Under the pieces are notes generated by a model that had not been told where the DNA came from, did no database searches, and saw nothing but the letters and a program-made list of their open reading frames with translations. Made by a program: the position numbers and the translations under genes. From positions 1 through 27,180 of the forward strand of contig CAZHYS010000012.1 of the NCBI GenBank assembly GCA_964536975.1: DNA of 27,180 bases, given 5' to 3'. This DNA comes from JAKQDP01 sp964536975 (GTDB taxonomy: Bacteria; Patescibacteriota; Patescibacteriia; 2-01-FULL-39-33). Positions 16,879 to 21,232 of the stretch are shown here, one piece after another (position 1 is the first letter of the stretch; each line of letters starts with the position of its first letter).

Positions 16879-16922
16879 CCCCCTCCTGGGTAGCCTGTCC
16901 GCCTTGGGCGGAAAGGAGGGGG
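16879..16922. repeat. Palindromic repeat element in the ileS leader
   Basis: A perfect 9-bp outer stem (CCCCCTCCT at 16879-16887 with AGGAGGGGG at 16914-16922) encloses a 6-bp inner stem (TCCGCC at 16898-16903 with GGCGGA at 16907-16912). On the minus strand the flanking sequence CCTCCCCCTACCCCCTC resembles CCTCCTCTAACCCCCTC of the ileS coding copy, so they look like one family. It lies between the T-box terminator and the ileS start. Confidence 0.7.
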
Positions 16923-16991
16923 TAGGGGGAGGTTGAGATAGATTTTTCACCCTTTTCTACCCATACTTAGCGCTCGGAAAAAAATTATAAC

Positions 16992-17173
16992 AAAAAAACC
17001 GACATGCCACCAAGAGCCCTCGCGGGCGGTACCATCTCGGAATTATGCTCATTTGATGGCGATAACGGGCCGACCCGGCCGATTCTACTTCTTATTATAA
17101 ATAAGTTTCTTTCGGCAACGCCCTCTTTCGATCACTAATCAGATATAAAGAGGGTTTCCCGGCGATCTCGGGA
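16992..17173 (-). promoter_or_regulatory. T-box riboswitch (tRNA-Ile) controlling ileS
   Basis: The first RNA hairpin is UCCCG/CGGGA (17173-17169 with 17161-17157) with a 7-base loop AGAUCGC, whose third to fifth bases AUC are an Ile codon. Further stems follow (CCCUCUUU/AAAGAGGG at 17154-17121, among others). The antiterminator is textbook: helix CCGAGA/UCUUGG (17040-17035 with 17015-17010), 7-base bulge UGGUACC (17034-17028), and GCCC-GCGA-GGGC. The competing terminator pairs 17040-17028 with 17011-16999 and runs into seven U (16998-16992). UGGU predicts pairing with tRNA ending ACCA, as expected for tRNA-Ile. Uncharged tRNA should therefore permit read-through into ileS. Confidence 0.92.
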
Positions 17174-17201
17174 TAAAACGTTTTTGATTGATTGTACGGT
17201 T

Positions 17202-17230
17202 AATATACCAGAAAAATTCCCCATCGTCAA
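17202..17230 (-). promoter_or_regulatory. Promoter of the ileS T-box transcript
   Basis: TTGACG (17230-17225), 17-bp spacer, TATATT (17207-17202) on the minus strand. The predicted start is near 17195, about 22 nt before the codon-bearing hairpin. It sits directly after the ferredoxin terminator. Confidence 0.75.
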
Positions 17231-17233
17231 ACT

Positions 17234-17260
17234 AAAAAGACGCCCATCATGGACGCCTTT
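17234..17260 (-). terminator. Terminator after the ferredoxin gene
   Basis: AAAGGCGTCC and GGGCGTCTTT pair over about 10 bp with two G-U wobbles around a short loop, followed by a U-run on the minus strand. It ends the response regulator-ferredoxin transcript just upstream of the ileS promoter. Confidence 0.75.
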
Positions 17261-17273
17261 CCGCGATAACTTC

Positions 17274-17456
17274 CTATTCCTCCCAAGTAATCGCTTGAGT
17301 CGGACAAGCGGCAATTGCTTCGTCTATTTTCGCTTTGTTGGCTTCATAATCGGCATCCAAGACCTGCGCCTTGCCATTGTCTACTTTGAATACTTCCGGA
17401 CAAGCCGCTTCGCAGCTGCCACAGCCGATACAGCTGTCATTGACTACTGGCTTCAT
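17274..17456 (-). CDS. Single-cluster [4Fe-4S] ferredoxin
   Basis: A 60-residue soluble electron carrier. Cys9, Cys12 and Cys15 (CIGCGSC) with Cys51 (ACPTQAI) should bind one 4Fe-4S cluster; Cys19, before Pro20, is the extra cysteine common in this family. The acidic middle is typical of one-cluster ferredoxins of about 60 residues. It starts 13 bases after the receiver gene and probably shares its transcript, ending at the terminator at 17234-17260. The redox partner is not visible in the window. Identification is firm, the physiological role is not. Confidence 0.93.
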   Translation of the reverse strand: MKPVVNDSCIGCGSCEAACPEVFKVDNGKAQVLDADYEANKAKIDEAIAACPTQAITWEE

Positions 17457-17469
17457 AATATATTTATTA

Positions 17470-17853
17470 TTATTTAACTTTTAATAATTCTTTGACCTTC
17501 TCCAAGAGCTTGGACGGCGTATAATCCGACTTGACCAGATAGCCATCGGCGCCCAATCTCATCGCCTGATCAATTTCATTTTTTTGAGTCAGATTGCTCC
17601 AGGCGTAAATAGGAATGTTTTTGTATTTGTCGTCTTTTTTTATTAACTTCAAAACATAATACCCGTCCACCTCTGGCATCAAGAGATCCAAGAGCACCAA
17701 GTCGGGATTCATCCGCTTGATTTTTTCAACTGTTTCGGCGCCATTTCTGGCGATGTCCACCTTAAAACCGGCGTGATCCATCATCATGCTAAAAATTGAC
17801 GCCAGCTCCGGCTCATCCTCGGCAATCAAGATTTTTTTGCCATTGGGATTCAT
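17470..17853 (-). CDS. Stand-alone response-regulator receiver (CheY-like)
   Basis: A 127-residue receiver domain with no output domain. The phospho-acceptor is Asp56 (LLDLLMPEVDG), the acidic pocket Glu12-Asp13, the switch residue Ser86 and the conserved Lys108, so it should be phosphorylatable. Single-domain receivers act by protein-protein contact or in phosphorelays; no histidine kinase is nearby, so the partner is unknown. A TTGCCT/TATAAT promoter ends only 9 bases before the ATG, predicting a leaderless or nearly leaderless mRNA. It lies 106 bases after argS and 13 before the ferredoxin gene. Confidence 0.9.
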   Translation of the reverse strand: MNPNGKKILIAEDEPELASIFSMMMDHAGFKVDIARNGAETVEKIKRMNPDLVLLDLLMPEVDGYYVLKLIKKDDKYKNIPIYAWSNLTQKNEIDQAMRLGADGYLVKSDYTPSKLLEKVKELLKVK

Positions 17854-17862
17854 ATATCTATT

Positions 17863-17891
17863 ATTATAATCCTTTGGTTCTAATCAGGCAA
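17863..17891 (-). promoter_or_regulatory. Leaderless-type promoter of the receiver gene
   Basis: TTGCCT (17891-17886), 17-bp spacer, perfect TATAAT (17868-17863) on the minus strand. With initiation 6-7 bases downstream, the mRNA would have at most about 3 nt before the ATG at 17853. Confidence 0.65.
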
Positions 17892-17918
17892 TATCATGTT
17901 AAACTCCAAATTTTCTTC

Positions 17919-17957
17919 AACTTTATAAACTTTTGACTTTACGAACTTTATGGACTT
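17919..17957. repeat. Degenerate AAAGT tandem repeat between argS and the receiver gene
   Basis: On the minus strand several TAAAGTY units occur in about 40 bases, including TAAAGTCAAAAGT, which is also present in the ileS leader repeat at 16814-16855. Confidence 0.45.
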
Positions 17958-17959
17958 AT

Positions 17960-19666
17960 CTACATCTCCCTCATCGTCTCAATGCCCAAAATCTCCAAGC
18001 CGTTTTCTGTTGCCTGTCTCACCGCTTTGATAAGAGCGAGTCTCGCCTTGCGAATCGCCGGCGGCGAATTCAAAATCGGCACCGTCTGATAGAAAGAAGA
18101 GAACAGCCGCGCCAGCTCAAACAGATAACGAGCCAATTCGCTCGGCTGGCAATCTTGAGCCGCGGCCGCGACGACCTCGGGAAAATCCGCCAGCTTCAAG
18201 ATCAATTCGCGCTCAATGTCGCTATTCATTTTGCCATAATCCGCCTCGCCGCCGAGTCCGGCTTTGGCCTTTTTAAAGACGCTATTTATCCGGCTGACCG
18301 TATATTGCAGATACGGCCCGGAGAAGCCGTCAAAACTCAAGGCCTCATCAATGTCAAAGACAATCACGCTGTCATTGCCGACTTTGAGCATATTGAATTT
18401 GATAGCCGCCAAAGCGATTTTTCGGCCGGTGGCAGTGACCTTTTTTTCATCCCAATCGGGGTGGCGTTTTTTGGTTTCTTCGGTCGCCCGCTCCAGCACT
18501 TGGCGGTAGAAATCATCAAACAGCACGACGTTGCCTTGGCGGGACGCCATTGCTCCATCCTTTAGGGTGACGAATTCATAAGGCACATGGATCATTTTTT
18601 TGTCAAAACCCATCAGCTCCAAAGTCTTGAATAGCTGCTGGAAATAAAAACTTTGCCGCGAATCGGTGATCACCACGCTTTCGTCAATTTTGTATTTTTT
18701 GAATTTGAGTTGAGCGAGCGCCAAGTCTTTGGTGGAATAGAGCGATGAGCCGTCGGATTTGAGCAATAAAAAATTTTTCAGTTTGTATTTTTCCAAATTG
18801 ATAATCACCGCTCCTTCGGAATGTTCCGCCAGGCCGCGGCTCAAGAGATCGCTGACGATTTTTTTGCCCGGTTTCTCCACCTCGCTTTCATAAAAACAAT
18901 AATCAAAGCGGCAACCCAAAATCTTGTAAATGCTGTCAAAGCCGTCCAAACTCCACTGGCGCGTCTTCTTCCATAGAGCCAGCCATTTTTTGTCTCCGCC
19001 TTCCAGCTTTCGCAATATTTCATCCGCTTCTTTTTTGTATTCCGGATTGGCCTCAACCTTTTGTACCGCCTCGGAATAGATCTTGCCCAAGTACCTGCCC
19101 TTTTCTTTCGGCGCTTCTTCATTCTGATGAAATTTATCAAGCGCCCACAGGCATTTGGCGACATGCGAGCCGATGTCGCCGATATAATTGACTGGCGTGA
19201 CCTTATGGCCGACCGCGCCCAAAAGACGCGCCAAAGTGCTACCCAAAATAGCGTTACGGCTATGGCCGATGTGAAATTCCTTGTGCGTGTTGGGCTGGGA
19301 ATATTCCAGCATTATTTTTTCTTTTCCGGTTTTGCGCTGGCCGTATTTCTCTTTCTTTTCAATAATTTCCGCGATCACCTTTTTTCCGAAAACTCCCGGA
19401 TTGACAAAAAAATTCAGATAAGGCCCGACGTTCTGGACGGACTTGATGCTGCCGGAAGGATGAATCTTGCTCTGAAGCTCATCGGCAATCTGATTGGGCG
19501 ACCGACGAAGAAGCTTGGCCAGATAAAAACAGGGCACGGCAAAATCGCCCATTTCCGCGTCCGGCGGAACCTCTATTTCCAATTGGCGGCGGTCTATCTC
19601 CTCACCGACCGCGCCGGCGATCAGATGAAAAATGTCATCTTTGATTTTTTCTATCGCGTATTTCAT
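17960..19666 (-). CDS. argS: Arginyl-tRNA synthetase
   Basis: Charges tRNA-Arg with arginine. The 568 residues include an N-terminal Add-1-like domain, HIGH at 132-135 (EFHIGHSRN), the GDIGSHVA region, MASRQGNVV at 373-381 in the place of the second class I signature, and a C-terminal DALR helical anticodon-binding domain (IKAVRQATENGLEILGIETMREM). Length is normal. The start at 19666 has no SD and is 26 nt from a predicted transcription start. Unlike ileS and thrS it has no T-box leader: the GTGGTACG upstream is part of a plain terminator. Identification is certain. Confidence 0.97.
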   Translation of the reverse strand: MKYAIEKIKDDIFHLIAGAVGEEIDRRQLEIEVPPDAEMGDFAVPCFYLAKLLRRSPNQIADELQSKIHPSGSIKSVQNVGPYLNFFVNPGVFGKKVIAEIIEKKEKYGQRKTGKEKIMLEYSQPNTHKEFHIGHSRNAILGSTLARLLGAVGHKVTPVNYIGDIGSHVAKCLWALDKFHQNEEAPKEKGRYLGKIYSEAVQKVEANPEYKKEADEILRKLEGGDKKWLALWKKTRQWSLDGFDSIYKILGCRFDYCFYESEVEKPGKKIVSDLLSRGLAEHSEGAVIINLEKYKLKNFLLLKSDGSSLYSTKDLALAQLKFKKYKIDESVVITDSRQSFYFQQLFKTLELMGFDKKMIHVPYEFVTLKDGAMASRQGNVVLFDDFYRQVLERATEETKKRHPDWDEKKVTATGRKIALAAIKFNMLKVGNDSVIVFDIDEALSFDGFSGPYLQYTVSRINSVFKKAKAGLGGEADYGKMNSDIERELILKLADFPEVVAAAAQDCQPSELARYLFELARLFSSFYQTVPILNSPPAIRKARLALIKAVRQATENGLEILGIETMREM

Positions 19667-19692
19667 ATACGATTATTTTAGCGGAAAAATCA

Positions 19693-19721
19693 TTATTAAT
19701 CAACGAAGTGGGCAATAACAA
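19693..19721 (-). promoter_or_regulatory. argS promoter
   Basis: TTGTTA (19721-19716), 17-bp spacer, TAATAA (19698-19693) on the minus strand, with a predicted start near 19687-19691. It lies after the terminator at 19753-19803. Confidence 0.5.
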
Positions 19722-19752
19722 ACCGCCAGACATCATGATTTTAATTTTTAAT

Positions 19753-19803
19753 AAAAAAAGAATCCCCGCGCGTACCACTGTACTGTGGATAACGCGGAGA
19801 CTC
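19753..19803 (-). terminator. Terminator after the hypothetical gene
   Basis: GAGUCUCCGCG pairs with CGCGGGGAUUC over 11 positions (three G-U), with an inner CCAC/GUGG pair and a hexaloop, followed by seven U (19759-19753) on the minus strand. The upper stem contains a perfect DnaA-box match (19784-19792), probably by chance. Confidence 0.85.
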
Positions 19804-19813
19804 AAGAATTCAA

Positions 19814-19856
19814 AAGGTTCAAGCCTTCAATCCGCCTGCGGCGGATCAAGGTTCAA
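19814..19856. repeat. Palindromic element flanked by 9-bp direct repeats
   Basis: TCCGCC-TGC-GGCGGA (19831-19845) has the same stem as the core of the ileS leader element (TCCGCC-TTG-GGCGGA). It is bracketed by direct repeats AAGGTTCAA at 19814-19822 and 19848-19856, which may be an insertion footprint. Confidence 0.5.
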
Positions 19857-19861
19857 CTTAT

Positions 19862-19889
19862 CCCGCACTCAGCTCCGCTGAGCTGCGGG
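19862..19889. repeat. Hairpin overlapping the stop codon of the hypothetical gene
   Basis: CCCGCA/TGCGGG plus CTCAGC/GCTGAG-type pairing gives a 12-bp stem with one bulged base. It contains the TGA stop at 19871-19869. No U-run follows it. Confidence 0.55.
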
Positions 19890-20603
19890 AAACTTCCGGG
19901 CGGACGACATGCCGAGGCGATCGCGGATGCTGTCACCCAAGTCGTAGTAGACGTAAAGACCCCCGGAGTCGAAGCGGCCGACGATCACGCGGCGGCCATC
20001 CGAGTCCACGTCAGAACACCGGACATAGATGCGCTCAAACAGGCGTTCACCGGTGGCCAAATAGTGGCCGATAATGGTGTAGATCATCACACGCGCGGAA
20101 GGTGTGACATCGGTTTTGGCCAGCAAGGCTTGCTGTTGATCCCAGGTCTTGGATGTGGAATCGGCAACCGAAGCCTTGGCAACCAGCTGCCAACCAGCCT
20201 CTCCGCGATCGGACGCGAATGCTTCCCTGTTGTACCAGTCCTGATCATAGAACAACCCCTTGTCCTTGGCCTTGCTTCGGATCTCAAGGATTGAAAGCGG
20301 CAGTACCGCGACTAGGACGTGGGTGTCCCTACAGGCAGCCAGCACTTCTTCGCTCCATGGAATCTCGGCCAGGGCGGCAAGCTGTGAACGCGACGGATTG
20401 ACTCCGAAGTGTTTGATTGCCTCCTCAACACCGAAGAAATTCCTGCCCATGATTTCCCGGGCGCGCTTCTGCGATGTGGTCGGCTCAAACCCGCCGTTCT
20501 CAATCAGCCTCACGATCTTTTGGGCTAAGCCGTTTTCCGGCGAGTCAATAACGCGCTGGGCGAGGTCATCTACCAAACCAGCGGACTCAAGTCTGAGCAA
20601 CAA
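19869..20603 (-). CDS. Hypothetical protein; possible nonsense-interrupted gene
   Basis: A soluble protein of 244 residues with no membrane segment or catalytic motif that I can name. Notable stretches are TTSQKRAREIMGRNFFGVEEAIKHFG near the N-terminus, a central DTHVLVAVLPLSILEIR, and a C-terminal YVRCSDVDSDGRRVIVGRF. I recall similar uncharacterised proteins in candidate-phylum genomes, but this is unverified. The TTG start at 20603 is weak. In the same frame an ATG at 20663 has a perfect SD (AAGGAGGT), but a TAA at 20642-20640 stops it after seven codons; between them the frame reads EERTLSVHKEHE, so the true gene probably began at 20663 (264 residues). It has a perfect promoter and its own terminator. 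Either a nonsense mutation, a base error, or a leader peptide with reinitiation explains it. Confidence 0.6.
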   Translation of the reverse strand: MLLRLESAGLVDDLAQRVIDSPENGLAQKIVRLIENGGFEPTTSQKRAREIMGRNFFGVEEAIKHFGVNPSRSQLAALAEIPWSEEVLAACRDTHVLVAVLPLSILEIRSKAKDKGLFYDQDWYNREAFASDRGEAGWQLVAKASVADSTSKTWDQQQALLAKTDVTPSARVMIYTIIGHYLATGERLFERIYVRCSDVDSDGRRVIVGRFDSGGLYVYYDLGDSIRDRLGMSSARKFPAAQRS

Positions 20604-20639
20604 TTCATGCTCTTTGTGTACCGACAGGGTACGTTCTTC

Positions 20640-20663
20640 TTAGTGGCTCACCATGATTCCCAT
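20640..20663 (-). other. Seven-codon frame with perfect SD (MGIMVSH, then TAA)
   Basis: ATG at 20663 is preceded at 6 bases by AAGGAGGT, the best SD in the window, yet ends at TAA (20642-20640), in frame with the hypothetical gene. It is either the broken start of that gene or a leader peptide. A GTACC/GGTAC hairpin (20618-20632) lies between the stop and the next usable start. Confidence 0.6.
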
Positions 20664-20668
20664 GGCAT

Positions 20669-20680
20669 ACCTCCTTTTTT
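20669..20680 (-). promoter_or_regulatory. Perfect Shine-Dalgarno sequence
   Basis: AAAAAAGGAGGT on the minus strand, 5-6 bases before the ATG at 20663. It argues strongly that translation starts there and not at the TTG at 20603. Confidence 0.8.
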
Positions 20681-20815
20681 ATGTGCTTGTTGCAATTTTG
20701 ACACAATGTCTTGGCCGCAACAGACCGTTTCCGGTTTCTCCAATGAAACCAGTAAATAATTGTCTAAAATAAGCCATTTAAACTTCAATTTACCGGTTTT
20801 ATTGCCTAATATATA

Positions 20816-20844
20816 ATTATATCACATATAAAGAATTTTGTCAA
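20816..20844 (-). promoter_or_regulatory. Perfect consensus promoter of the hypothetical gene
   Basis: TTGACA (20844-20839), 17-bp spacer, TATAAT (20821-20816) on the minus strand: every position matches sigma-70 consensus. The leader is about 145 nt and contains GGTTTC/GAAACC and ACCG-GAAA-CGGT hairpins. Confidence 0.85.
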
Positions 20845-20846
20845 TA

Positions 20847-20875
20847 TTGGCAAAAATATACATTCATTATATAAT
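20847..20875 (+). promoter_or_regulatory. thrS promoter, back to back with the divergent promoter
   Basis: TTGGCA (20847-20852), 17-bp spacer, TATAAT (20870-20875). The predicted start is near 20882, only about 8 nt before the codon-bearing hairpin. Its -35 box is 2 bp from the -35 of the minus-strand promoter, the two forming a near-palindrome TGTCAATATTGGCA. Confidence 0.85.
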
Positions 20876-20889
20876 AAGATCAACAATTG

Positions 20890-21124
20890 AGACGGCTACC
20901 AACCGTCTGTCCCCCGGATAATCCGGATTGGGACGGCAGGATTGAAAAATCCTCCCTAAGTTGACCAAATCAAGCGCCTTTTCTTGTCGCAGAAAACGAA
21001 GGACTAGTCTCCGACAGCTACGACAAGGCAAGGAAACCCGGGTGGAACCGCGGGAGAACAAAACTCTCGTCCCGAAGACATATTTTATTTATAATAAATG
21101 TGTCACTTCGGGAGGGGAGTTTTT
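20890..21124 (+). promoter_or_regulatory. T-box riboswitch (tRNA-Thr) controlling thrS
   Basis: First hairpin: AGACGG/CCGUCU (20890-20895 with 20903-20908) with 7-base loop CUACCAA; loop bases 3-5 are ACC, a Thr codon. Next, GUCCC+CCGGA/UCCGG+GGGAC (20909-20934), AGGAUU-GAAA-AAUCCU (20938-20953) and a CUUGUCG/CGACAAG stem. Antiterminator: CGGG/CCCG (21039-21042, 21071-21074), bulge UGGAACC (21043-21049), and GCGGGAG/CUCUCGU (21050-21056, 21064-21070). The competing terminator pairs 21063-21077 with 21106-21120 (14 of 15 pairs) and ends in UUUUU (21120-21124). UGGA predicts a tRNA-Thr ending UCCA. Uncharged tRNA-Thr should favour thrS expression. Confidence 0.95.
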
Positions 21125-21232
21125 AAATAAATTTTTAATTTTCAATTTACAATTTTCAAATGGTCGTTTTAAAATTGCGCCATTAAAAAATTTATTGTAA
21201 ATTAAAAATTGAAAATTTAAAATTATAACCAT
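21125..21232. repeat. AT-rich imperfect inverted repeat before thrS
   Basis: The arms, around 21133-21165 and 21190-21225, are made of TTTTCAATTTACAA-like sequence and its complement. It lies between the T-box terminator and the ATG. No SD is present. Confidence 0.45.

Noticed and set aside
19753..19803. GTGGTACG-CGCGG upstream of argS resembles a T-box motif
   Set aside because: The base after UAC is G, not C, so the UGGNACC bulge is broken; the segment is fully explained as the 11-bp terminator of the hypothetical gene, no codon hairpin precedes it, and argS has a promoter downstream of it.
19814..19856. GGTTCAA motifs as tRNA T-loops
   Set aside because: No acceptor, D or anticodon arms can be drawn around them; they are direct repeats beside a palindrome.
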